Of a DNA stretch of 64,000 nucleotides, positions 42,746-50,579 are shown one piece after another. A model generated the notes under the pieces. It was not told the origin of the DNA and did no database searches. It was given only the letters and a program-made list of their open reading frames with translations. Location of the stretch: assembly GCA_964196195.1 (NCBI GenBank), contig CAXMSE010000039.1:1-64000 (forward strand), given 5' to 3'. Position 1 is the first letter of the stretch. The number at the start of each line of letters is the position of its first letter. This DNA is from OFTM10 sp964196195. GTDB lineage: Bacteria > Actinomycetota > Acidimicrobiia > Acidimicrobiales > Aldehydirespiratoraceae. The translations under genes and the position numbers were made by a program.

Positions 42746-43975
42746 TCAGGCATCGAGGGCTGTTGATCGGCCGAGCACCGCAATACTTTCGGACTGTCGG
42801 ATCAGGGATGCCCGGGCCACTGCCTTGGAACCCCACCGCTGGCGGATGTCGTCGACCAGGCCATCGAGTCGTTCTGTGCTGCGGCCCTCTTCGGGGAAAC
42901 GAAGAGCGAGTTGAACGGCATCGGCGCGGCCCAGGCCGCTGAAGGTGATGCCCAGCAGGGAGCAGCCGACTCGACCGAGCCTGCTCCCGGGGCCGTGGGG
43001 CCCATCGACGAGTGTGAGCAGGAGTTCATCGGCGGTGGCGGTGAGCAACTGGGTGGAGGCGCTGGGCTCCACGAGCGTGCGGGAGCGACTTTCGCGTCGA
43101 TGATCGGCGTTGCGGTAGCGGACGGTGACGGTGCGAGCGACGCGTTCGGCTTTGCGGAGCCGGGTCGCCACCTTCTCGGTGAGGCCTAAGAGTTCGGTGC
43201 GGAGCTCCTCGCGCGTTCGGACCCGTTGGCCGAGCGCGCGTTGGGCCCCCATCGAGCGATCTCGGCGCGAGTTGTCGACCGGCCTAGGGTCGCGGTTGTG
43301 AGCGAGGGCTCGCAGATGGCGACCGGCATGAGAGCCGAGCAGCCCTTGTAGCTCGGCGCCACCACTGGCAGCGAGATCGCCGACGGTTTCGACCCCATGG
43401 TCGCGCAGCTTGGCCGCGGTGACGGGCCCCACTCCCCAGAGCACCTCCACCGGGAGCGGGTGGAGGAACGCTTGTTCCTGATCGGGCTGCACCAAGATCA
43501 TCCCGTCGGGTTTGGCCTGGGCACTGGCCACCTTTGCCAGAAACTTGGTGCGGGCCACGCCGACCGAAATGGCGAGGCCGACGTCGGCCAGCACCCGGGC
43601 GCGGAGGTTGGCGCCGATTCGGGTTGGTGAGCCGAGGAGCTTGGTGGCCCCCGATACGTCGAGGAACGCTTCGTCGGGCGACAGGGGCTCCACCAGGGGG
43701 GTGAAGTCGTGGAAGACTTCGAAGACCGCCTTTGACGCGTCGCTGTAGGCCTCCATACGCGGCGGCACCACGATGGCGTGGGGGCAGAGCAGGCGAGCCT
43801 GGCCCCCGTTCATGGCCGACCTCACCCCGTAGGCCTTGGCCTCATACGATGCGGCCAGCACCACCCCCTGGCCGACGATGACCGGCCGATTTCTCAGCCG
43901 AGGGTTGTCGCGCTGTTCGACCGAGGCATAGAACGAGTCGAGATCGGCGTGGAGGATGAAGGCGCCGTCGGTCAC
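42746..43975 (-). CDS. dinB: DNA polymerase IV (Y family)
   Basis: A 409-residue translesion polymerase. The palm has LHADLDSFYASVE with Asp11 and Asp13, and SPDEAFLDVSG with Asp101-Glu102. SYEAKAYGVRSAM is the fingers motif, and VEVLWGVGPVTAAKLRDHGVETVGDLA is the thumb helix-hairpin-helix. The little-finger domain occupies about 235-345. It ends without an obvious beta-clamp peptide at the extreme C-terminus. A perfect LexA box lies 16 bases upstream of the start, so it should be SOS-induced. Confidence 0.95.
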   Translation of the reverse strand: MTDGAFILHADLDSFYASVEQRDNPRLRNRPVIVGQGVVLAASYEAKAYGVRSAMNGGQARLLCPHAIVVPPRMEAYSDASKAVFEVFHDFTPLVEPLSPDEAFLDVSGATKLLGSPTRIGANLRARVLADVGLAISVGVARTKFLAKVASAQAKPDGMILVQPDQEQAFLHPLPVEVLWGVGPVTAAKLRDHGVETVGDLAASGGAELQGLLGSHAGRHLRALAHNRDPRPVDNSRRDRSMGAQRALGQRVRTREELRTELLGLTEKVATRLRKAERVARTVTVRYRNADHRRESRSRTLVEPSASTQLLTATADELLLTLVDGPHGPGSRLGRVGCSLLGITFSGLGRADAVQLALRFPEEGRSTERLDGLVDDIRQRWGSKAVARASLIRQSESIAVLGRSTALDA

Positions 43976-43990
43976 GCCGTCAGTCTAGAA

Positions 43991-44004
43991 CGAACAAGCG
44001 TTCG
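43991..44004. promoter_or_regulatory. LexA (SOS) box upstream of dinB
   Basis: CGAAC-AAGC-GTTCG is a perfect palindrome around the GAAC-N4-GTTC core, centred about 22 bases before the dinB start codon. It is in the divergent region with the unknown gene at 44138, which it may also control. Confidence 0.85.
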
Positions 44005-44137
44005 TGTCTAGAACGGATCGTGGTCTGCTCTAGGCCGACGCCACCCGGTGGTATCCAAGCCGGCCCGGGCCGTCGAGTAGTCGGGGGCGAGGCCCGATGG
44101 CGGGGGGTTCGTGCTCATCCCCGGCATCATGGCGGGC

Positions 44138-44689
44138 ATGGCCGCTCGACGCTACGGCATCATTGTCCGTCATCTCACCGAAGAACCCGAGGCCGCGGTG
44201 GAGCTCGCCGCGAAGTTGCCCGACGACGTGCTCGCGCACCTGGCGGCCGCTCTGCGCGACGAGGTGCGAACTCGCGCGATCGACGCGGGCGACCACGACG
44301 CCCTGATCGAGCAGGCATTCGAGCTCGGATTCGGGCGCGACGGTCTCGGGACGCCCCCGTGGATCTCAGGAGCGGTGGTCGTGTGCCCGGGATCGATCGT
44401 GGCCAAGAACCGCAGCAACCATCGATGCCGGTTCGTCAGCGTCGACGATGTCTGGATATGGGACTCCGTCGAGCTGATCGAGGAGCAAAAGCGTTCCCAT
44501 CCCGGTCGCGACGACGGCTTCAAGGCGGTTGCCCTGCTTCCGATCACCGAAGCCATGACACTCGATCTGGTCACCGGACGAGCGCGTGGTGGACAGCATT
44601 CGGTGGAGCGGGTGGTGTCCTATGAGGTACGGCGAGGCGAGTTGGTGGAGGTGAGCCAGCGGACCATCAGCGCGCGGGGGATGCAGTGA
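44138..44689 (+). CDS. hypothetical protein next to dinB
   Basis: A 183-residue cytoplasmic protein I do not recognise. The first 70 residues are helical (EEPEAAVELAAKLPDDVLAHLAAALRDEV). The second part contains strands (GAVVVCPGSIVAKNRSNHRCRFVSV) and ends VSYEVRRGELVEVSQRTIS. Starts at 44111 (GTG), 44129 or 44138 (ATG) are possible and none has a strong ribosome site. It is divergent from dinB across a LexA box, so damage induction is possible but unproven. Confidence 0.65.
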   Translation: MAARRYGIIVRHLTEEPEAAVELAAKLPDDVLAHLAAALRDEVRTRAIDAGDHDALIEQAFELGFGRDGLGTPPWISGAVVVCPGSIVAKNRSNHRCRFVSVDDVWIWDSVELIEEQKRSHPGRDDGFKAVALLPITEAMTLDLVTGRARGGQHSVERVVSYEVRRGELVEVSQRTISARGMQ

Positions 44690-44704
44690 GTCACACGCCC
44701 CGGC

Positions 44705-45289
44705 TCACTGGGGAGGCGGGATCTCCAACCGGGCGACTCTCGTCAACAAGTTGCGGTCGGTGTGGAGGTAGGGCTCGTCGTATTCCTTCATTACCAGGGT
44801 CGATGTTTCGTCGTAGGTGAGAGTGTCGCCGTCGACCGAAAGACTGCATTCGTAGGCGATGCAACGGGCATTGTGGAGGAGATAGGTGTTTTGGGCGATG
44901 CCGTACTCGTCGCTGTCGGCATCGGCTCGCATCGTGAACGACGTTGCATCCGGTGCGGCTTCACCGCCGGCGAGGATTGCTGACCCGCGAGGAATTACGA
45001 AACCCCGCATGACATGACCGAGAGCCGCATCCCAGAGCCAGTAGCCGACCTCGGTGTGGAAGGGGATGTCCTCGCCGAGGCGCCAGGCGGCCATCTTGTA
45101 GTCGAGGCCATAGAGCCGCTGCTTGCCGTTGTCGACTGGGCCGAACGGCTTGAATGTGATCGTCTCGCGGTAGGGGGTGTTGCCGGGAGCGTCGTCGGCG
45201 TGGTGGTGGGAGACGTCGAGTCCGCCATCGCCTTCCCACTCGCCGGCGAGTTGGGCGAGGGGGCCGAAATGGGAGGTGTCACTGGTCAT
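44705..45289 (-). CDS. nitrobindin-like heme-binding beta-barrel protein
   Basis: A 194-residue protein of the FABP-like/nitrobindin group. GEWEGDG (16-22) is the family's G-x-W-x-G-x-G motif near the first strand. ITFKPFGPVDNGKQRLYGLDYKMAAWR and EVGYWLWDAALGHVMRGFVIPRG are barrel strands. His176 in YLHTDRN lies where nitrobindins place the proximal heme ligand. Known members bind ferric heme and react with nitric oxide or peroxynitrite. It is divergent from the AhpD-like selenoprotein with only 30 bases between starts. Confidence 0.82.
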   Translation of the reverse strand: MTSDTSHFGPLAQLAGEWEGDGGLDVSHHHADDAPGNTPYRETITFKPFGPVDNGKQRLYGLDYKMAAWRLGEDIPFHTEVGYWLWDAALGHVMRGFVIPRGSAILAGGEAAPDATSFTMRADADSDEYGIAQNTYLLHNARCIAYECSLSVDGDTLTYDETSTLVMKEYDEPYLHTDRNLLTRVARLEIPPPQ

Positions 45290-45319
45290 GGGGAGAGCTT
45301 ATCTCAGGCGATATAGATC

Positions 45320-46414
45320 TTGTCTAGATTTAGATTAAGCCTGACCGGCCAAGGCTGGTACGGTCTCGAGATCAGCTCAAAACCGCTCGACTCATCCGAT
45401 ATCCCCGGTCCGGTCGTCGTCGCCGCGGTCACCGCGATCGCCGCTCTCGGTCGGCCCGGGCGATGGTGGACCGCACCTCAGCGCCTGGCCATCGCCACCA
45501 TTACCCGTGAGGCCAAACCGCGCCCCCTCTGGGACCGGATCGCACCCCTGAACACTCTCGACTCAGAACAGGGCCAACCCCTGTCGCCGTTCGTGGCGGC
45601 TCTCACCGAACTCGTTGCGGTGGAGACCTCATCCATCGATCGCGCAACGGTCGAATTGATCACGGGTCGTATCGGCGACGCGGCCTACGCCGAACTCAGC
45701 GCGATAGTTGCCCAGGTTGCGGCGATAGATCAGACGTGCCATGCCCTCGGCACCTCGCTCATGGAGTTTCCACCCCCCGGTGAGGGCGAACCCTCCCGAC
45801 TACGCCCCGACGGGATGGGCGACGCCGGTGGCCACATCCAGATGACCGAGCCCTACACGGGCCCCAACGTCGCTCGCTCGTTGAGCCTGGCCGCGGAGGA
45901 CCATGATCGTTGGCGGGGGCTGGTGCTCTCGATGTACTCCCGCGACGGCTTCCTCGACATGGTCTGGACCGACCGCGCCCTCACCCGTCCCCAGGTTGAG
46001 TTGGTCGCTGCTCGCACCAGCGCACTCAACGAGTGTTTCTATTGAACGTCGGCCCACGTCCTGCTGCTCGGTGCGAGCAGCGATGCAGTCGACACCGAAG
46101 CCCATCTCGCATCTGCGGTGGACGGCTCCGATGCCGGCGTGGCCCACAGCGCAGAGCTCACCGCGTTCGCCGAGGCGGTGTGGACGCGCGACCACTCGCT
46201 CGCACCGGCCCGAGAGGCCCTTCGCGAAGTGGTGGGCGACGCGGGTCTGGCCGAAGCGGCCATGACTGCTGCGGTGTTTCGATCACTCAACATCGGCGCT
46301 GATGCTTCGGGAATTCCCCTCGATGACGAGTTTGCCTCCATTGCGGTCGGCTTCGTCGACGAGCTCGGTCTGCGTGATTTCTCCACCGCGGCCAACAGCC
46401 CCGGCTTGGCCTGA
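45320..46414 (+). CDS. AhpD-like (CMD-family) selenoprotein, in-frame TGA = selenocysteine
   Basis: A 364-residue product if TGA 46043-46045 is read as selenocysteine (residue 242). The site reads N-E-C239-F-Y-U242-T-S-A-H246, the C-x-x-C-x-x-x-H pattern of AhpD peroxidases with Sec as the second Cys. The upstream LTRPQVELVAARTSALN and downstream LTAFAEAVWTRDHSL, AAMTAAVFRSLNIGAD both fit one CMD domain, in one frame, ending at TGA 46412. The N-terminal 200 residues look like a degenerate CMD repeat (TAPQRLAIATITREA) without Cys. The only early start is TTG 45320, since a stop precedes it. It probably reduces peroxides. SelA/B/C/D are not in the window. Confidence 0.85.
46043..46045 (+). other. 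selenocysteine UGA codon
   Basis: An in-frame TGA at the second redox position of the AhpD-like active site, followed by 122 more sense codons of the same domain before the true stop. TGA is an ordinary stop in neighbouring genes, so local recoding is required. Confidence 0.83.
46063..46081 (+). promoter_or_regulatory. bacterial SECIS element
   Basis: GCTGCTC (46063-46069) pairs perfectly with GAGCAGC (46075-46081) around the loop GGTGC; a T-G wobble extends the stem by one pair. The loop starts 24 bases after the TGA and begins with G. This fits the bacterial SECIS model (small loop, early loop G, about 16-37 bases from UGA). It lies within the coding sequence, as bacterial SECIS elements do. 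Confidence 0.83.
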
Positions 46415-46415
46415 A

Positions 46416-46670
46416 TCAGCGCTCGCGGGTGGCCAGCCGTCGCAGTGGTGGGTCGACCTTGGGCGGCACCTTGCGTGGTGGCAGAGCTTGGAGGAGCTCG
46501 GCCGATATCGATGCCACCTGGGCCACGGCTCGCTCAAAGGCCTCTTCGGTGGCAGCTGATGTCTTCTGCACGCCACTGATCTTTCGGCAGTACTGGCGGG
46601 CGGCGGCCTCGACTTCATCGGGGGTGGCGCCCGGTTCGAGGCCTCTCAGGGTGGTGATGTTGCGGCACAT
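46416..46670 (-). CDS. DUF2277 family protein
   Basis: An 84-residue protein beginning MCRNITTLRGLEPGATPDEVEAAARQYCRKISGVQK, the near-invariant signature of DUF2277 (MCRNI-TLR-LEP and RKISG). It is helical with no signal. The function is unknown; these proteins are small, cytosolic and common in actinobacteria. It ends 1 base after the selenoprotein stop on the opposite strand and lies upstream of nothing on its own strand until the nitrobindin gene. Confidence 0.9.
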   Translation of the reverse strand: MCRNITTLRGLEPGATPDEVEAAARQYCRKISGVQKTSAATEEAFERAVAQVASISAELLQALPPRKVPPKVDPPLRRLATRER

Positions 46671-46704
46671 GGGGCGATGTTAGCCACCACTGCCGACTGG
46701 GACT

Positions 46705-49515
46705 TCAGCCCCCCGAGACGACAGCGAGGATCCCATCGCCGTACCTCTCGACTTTCCCCGGGCCTATGCCCGGTACCGCCAGCAGCTCGGTGGGTGTGGT
46801 GGGACGAAGGCGGGCGAGCTCATAGAGGGTGGTGTCGGCGAAGATGCGAAAGGCGGGTATCCCTTCATCCCGGGAGGTCTCTAGTCGCCAGCCTTTGAGT
46901 TGTTCGCGGAGCTGGGCCTCGTCGAGCGAGGATGCCTCGGGAACCTCACGCTTCTTAGGGCGCGCCTGGGTAGGGCCGGCGGGCGAACGGGGCGGCACCG
47001 GCGCCGAAACGGCGTTGGGATCGGCGCGTTTGGTGAGTTGGGCGACGAAAGGAGAGCGGGGCTCACCCGCGGCGACGAGAACCGAGCTCACCCCTCGGGT
47101 GAGGGCTACGTGGAAGACCCGGCGTTCCTCTTCGTGATCGGCCGCCAGGCGGTGTGGGAAGAGACCAGCAGTGGCCTCGTGGACCACGACATGGGGCCAC
47201 TCCTGCCCCTTCACCCGGTGCACCGTGGACAAGCGGACTCCGTTCCAATCGGTGGGGATGGTGCTCAGCCGACTGTGGAGCCAATCGGGAAATAGGGTGG
47301 GATCGGGCTCGTAGCGAGCCACGGTGAGCAGGGCCGAAAGATCGTCGCCATGGGCCGACCGATCGACGGATCGGCGGCTCGCATCCAGCTTGGCATCGAG
47401 GGCGATGCCGAGGCCCACCTGATCGCGGACCGCGGTGAGAAGGGCCGCGGTGTCGGCACCGTCGTCGGCGAGTTGGCGCAGGGTGGTGAGATCGGCCACG
47501 AACTCCGAAACCTTGGCCTGATCGCGTTCCTTGCGCAGGCGACTCGCGAGGCCCAGCAGATCGCGGGTGCTCGACTGCTCTGCCATCCAACCGACGAGCA
47601 CGCGGCTCATCCCCCGTGGTGGTCGGCGCGCGGCCATGTCGATATCGGGGGAGGAGAGCCTCTGCTCGGGAGCGACCGCCAGACGGAGCCAGGCGAGTGC
47701 TCCGGCGATGCCGGTTCGTTCTAGAAAGCTGAGCTCGATGGGTGCATTGGTGGCGATACCCGCATCGGCCAGTGCGAGCATCGGGCCGAGAAGGGTGGCG
47801 TTGACTCGGGCGAGCACCGCGATGTGGGCGGGCGGCGTGCCGGCATCGAGCAGGGAGCTCACATGATCGAGGGTGAGCATGGTGGGATCGGCGGCGGACG
47901 CCACACGAAGGCTGCCTCCGTCGGGGTCGGGCTGCCTCCCAGGCTTGGCCGTGATGTCCTTCGGGATTCTCCGGCGGTTGTGGGTGAGCAGGGTTGCCGC
48001 GGCCTGTACGACCTCGGGCGGGCACCGATAGTTGATGGTGAGGTCGTGGGAACCAGATCCGGGGAAAAGATCGGCGAACTCGATCAACCACTCCGGGGAT
48101 GCTCCCGAATAGCCGTAGATCGTCTGGTCGTCGTCGCCGACCCCGAACACCTCTGCTTCGGGCCCGGCGAGGAGTCGGATGAGCAGCACATGGGCCGGGG
48201 TGAGATCCTGGAACTCATCGACCAGCAGCACCCGGCACGCCCGCCGTGCCGCGGCCCGGGCCTCGGGGTCGGTGCAGAGCACATCGATGGCACCCAGAAT
48301 CTGCTCATCGAAATCGACCACTCCAGCGTGGCGGAGCCGGCGGCGATATTCGGGGAGCACATTGGAGAAGTCGCGGACGTCGCCACCGAAGTCGTGTTCG
48401 ACCGACGCCGGAGAGCGAAGCCCTAGTCGACTGGCGGTGAGAGCTTCGATCCAGACGGCCATCGGATCAGACATCGCCTGGCGCCGACCAGCGACCAGAT
48501 CGTCGAGGATGCGGCGCACCTCGCGCTCGTCGATCACCCGCGGGCGGGCTCGGTTGGCGGGCTTTCGGAAGGGCCCGCCTCCGGACTGGATGGCGAGGCC
48601 AAGGCTGTTGAGGGTGCGGATTTCGAGGCCATCGAGGTCGGTGGTGCGTTCCTGCATCTCTTCTCGGGCCCGCACGTTGAAAGCCAGCAGGCAGACTCCG
48701 GAGGGATCGATTCCCCGGTCGAGGATCAGGTGGCGGGCACGCTCGGTGAGGACCCGGGTCTTGCCCGATCCAGCCGGTGCGATGATGCGGGCACCGCCTC
48801 CGTTGTGGGCCACCGCAGCGAGTTGATCGGGTGCGAGATCGGCGCTCGGTGCAGCCGTGAGCAGTGGACGCAAGGTGCCCCGCTTGAGGTTGGCGGCGGG
48901 GATCACCAGCGCGCCGAGATCGGCCGCCTCGAACCAGGTGAGAGGCCCTCCATCGCACCATGCCGGGCCACCGTTGGTGTCGACATCGCCGCTGCCCTCG
49001 GTGCGAACGGTTGCTCCTGCGGCCACCGCCAACGACACTGAGCTGATCGACGGATGAGACACGTCGCGGGCATCCACCGAATGGTCGAGTACGAGATGGC
49101 GGAGCTGTTCTCCCCCCAGATCGGTGGTGGGGTCTAGCAACCAGAAATCGGTGTCGAGCACCGGATGGGCCTGGGGAAGCTCTACCGCAAGCTCGATCAC
49201 CACCGGCTCACGATTAGAGCGTGCCGCTTGCAGTTTGTGAAGGCCGTCAGCCGACTCATCGATGGTGATGCGGGCGGCGTCCGCCCATGGGGTCGGAGCA
49301 GCCTGGCCGGGCAGGACAAGCAGATTCCGTCCGAGGACGTGGGGCCCGGCGAGCCGTTGCCAATCGGGAGCGAGCACGACATCGGGCACTCCGAGGCCGG
49401 CCGGAACCACGGTTTCGGATTCAGGCGAGGAGGAATCGGCAGCAGGCACTCCCGAACAGCTGCGCACCTCGGCGACGGTGGGGTGGCGACCGCCACAGTG
49501 GCCGCAGTTGATCAT
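46705..49515 (-). CDS. UvrD2-like helicase with N-terminal Zn motif and C-terminal HRDC
   Basis: A 936-residue superfamily 1A helicase. Residues 4-20 (CGHCGGRHPTVAEVRSC) form a small Zn-finger-like element. A roughly 180-residue extra N-terminal domain follows. The helicase core starts near 225: IIAPAGSGKTRVL (Walker A), VDEFQDLTPAH (Walker B), GVGDDDQTIYGYSGA, TINYRCP, STVHRVKGQEWPHVVVHEA and FHVALTRG. The last 75 residues are an HRDC domain (LREQLKGWRLETSRDEGIPAFRIF, LLAVPGIGPGKVERYG). The HRDC tail is the hallmark of mycobacterial UvrD2. No LexA box precedes it. Confidence 0.93.
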   Translation of the reverse strand: MINCGHCGGRHPTVAEVRSCSGVPAADSSSPESETVVPAGLGVPDVVLAPDWQRLAGPHVLGRNLLVLPGQAAPTPWADAARITIDESADGLHKLQAARSNREPVVIELAVELPQAHPVLDTDFWLLDPTTDLGGEQLRHLVLDHSVDARDVSHPSISSVSLAVAAGATVRTEGSGDVDTNGGPAWCDGGPLTWFEAADLGALVIPAANLKRGTLRPLLTAAPSADLAPDQLAAVAHNGGGARIIAPAGSGKTRVLTERARHLILDRGIDPSGVCLLAFNVRAREEMQERTTDLDGLEIRTLNSLGLAIQSGGGPFRKPANRARPRVIDEREVRRILDDLVAGRRQAMSDPMAVWIEALTASRLGLRSPASVEHDFGGDVRDFSNVLPEYRRRLRHAGVVDFDEQILGAIDVLCTDPEARAAARRACRVLLVDEFQDLTPAHVLLIRLLAGPEAEVFGVGDDDQTIYGYSGASPEWLIEFADLFPGSGSHDLTINYRCPPEVVQAAATLLTHNRRRIPKDITAKPGRQPDPDGGSLRVASAADPTMLTLDHVSSLLDAGTPPAHIAVLARVNATLLGPMLALADAGIATNAPIELSFLERTGIAGALAWLRLAVAPEQRLSSPDIDMAARRPPRGMSRVLVGWMAEQSSTRDLLGLASRLRKERDQAKVSEFVADLTTLRQLADDGADTAALLTAVRDQVGLGIALDAKLDASRRSVDRSAHGDDLSALLTVARYEPDPTLFPDWLHSRLSTIPTDWNGVRLSTVHRVKGQEWPHVVVHEATAGLFPHRLAADHEEERRVFHVALTRGVSSVLVAAGEPRSPFVAQLTKRADPNAVSAPVPPRSPAGPTQARPKKREVPEASSLDEAQLREQLKGWRLETSRDEGIPAFRIFADTTLYELARLRPTTPTELLAVPGIGPGKVERYGDGILAVVSGG

Positions 49516-49721
49516 CGGGGGCTCCTCGGCATCTGGAGCAACCTACGACATTGGTGTGACAGCCATGATCGATATGTCGATCCGAAGCGTTGGGCGCGGC
49601 GCGGTCTTCTCGGCAAGAATCCCACCATGACGAAACGAATCGGTGCTCGCACGACTCTCGTACACCACCGATCTGCCGCAGGCCATGGCCGCCGGTCGTG
49701 CGAACGGGGGTGGACCTGATC

Positions 49722-49973
49722 ATGGGGATCATCGGTTTCGCGCTTCTCGGTCTGATCGTCGGCTTGATCGCGCGGGCCGCTGTGCCCACGGGTCGCCACT
49801 ACGGATGCCTCGGCACCGTCGTTGTTGGCATGGTCGGCTCGGTGGTCGGTGGCACCCTCGCTTCGGTCATCGCCGGCGACGGCCTGGATCTGAAGCCCTC
49901 GGGGTGGATCGGCTCCTTGCTCGGAGCAGTCATCGTGCTCGTTGTGATTCGCTGGAATGATTCAAGCGATTGA
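49722..49973 (+). CDS. GlsB/YeaQ/YmgE family membrane protein
   Basis: An 83-residue protein with three membrane segments: GIIGFALLGLIVGLIARA, TVVVGMVGSVVGGTLASV and SLLGAVIVLVVIRW. GLIARAAVPTGRHYGCLGTVVVGMVGSVVGG is the transglycosylase-associated/GlsB signature; Gly-rich helices are typical. Members respond to envelope stress. The start is ATG 49722, with GTG 49710 as an alternative. Its stop overlaps the first codon of the alkD remnant. Confidence 0.92.
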   Translation: MGIIGFALLGLIVGLIARAAVPTGRHYGCLGTVVVGMVGSVVGGTLASVIAGDGLDLKPSGWIGSLLGAVIVLVVIRWNDSSD

Positions 49974-50579
49974 TGGCTTCCCTCGACGGCGTCATGGCCG
50001 AACTCGAGGCGGTCGGATCCGAAAAGGCCAGGAACACCTATGCCCGCCACGGCGCGCAGGAGCCGATCTTCGGAGTGAGCTTCGCCGACCTGGGCATCAT
50101 GGCCCGCGGGATCAAGATCGAAAATCCGCTCGCCGTGGAGCTTGGGACACCGGCAATCACGATGCTCGCCAGCTTGCCGCCAAGATCGCTGATCCTGCTC
50201 AGCTCACCAAGAAGCTGGCGAACCAGTAGGCCCGCGACTGCGACTCCTTTGTTGCGGTCGACGCCGTGGTGGGCGTGCTCGGTCGCTCAGAGCATGCCCG
50301 AGCCCTTAGTGATCAGTGGCGAGACAGGCGGGGGGAGTGGGTCGCTCGCTCGGTTGGGCGATTGCGGGATTCACCGCGGAAGACACCGATGCCTGGTCGG
50401 CCGCCGAGCTGAGCGCTCTCCTGGATCAGATCGAAGCTGAGATCCACGGGCGGCCCGATCGAGTGCGTCACGAAATGAACCAGGCTCTGATCATGATCGC
50501 CCTTCGTGACGGCAAGCTCCGGCACCAAGCGGTCATTGCCGCCCGTCGGGCCGCCGAAGAGTGGCGGCTGACCTTTCCC
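49973..50579 (+). pseudogene. decayed AlkD-family DNA glycosylase gene
   Basis: The whole AlkD-type gene is recognisable in three frames. Frame 1 from ATG 49973 gives SLDGVMAELEAVGSEKARNT and the hallmark GAQEPIFGVSFADLG. Near 50143 the frame shifts (CTTGGGAC where CTTTGGGAC would restore L-W-D) and continues DTGNHDARQLAAKIADP. A TAG at 50227-50229 stands where these proteins usually have Trp. It then reads DSFVAVDAVV and GEWVARSV. A second shift near 50345 leads to WAIAGFTAEDTD, RVRHEMNQALIMIALRD. With two frameshifts and a nonsense codon it cannot make AlkD. Confidence 0.85.

Noticed and set aside
43981..44030. A second LexA box (TCTAGAACGGATCG) beside the dinB box.
   Set aside because: It lacks the GTTC half of the GAAC-N4-GTTC core.
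46043..46045. TGA in the AhpD-like gene as a genome-wide tryptophan codon (code 4) or a sequencing error.
   Set aside because: TGA is the normal stop of many genes here (for example glpD and the DUF480 gene), and the position is a redox Cys column followed by a SECIS, so selenocysteine is the specific explanation.
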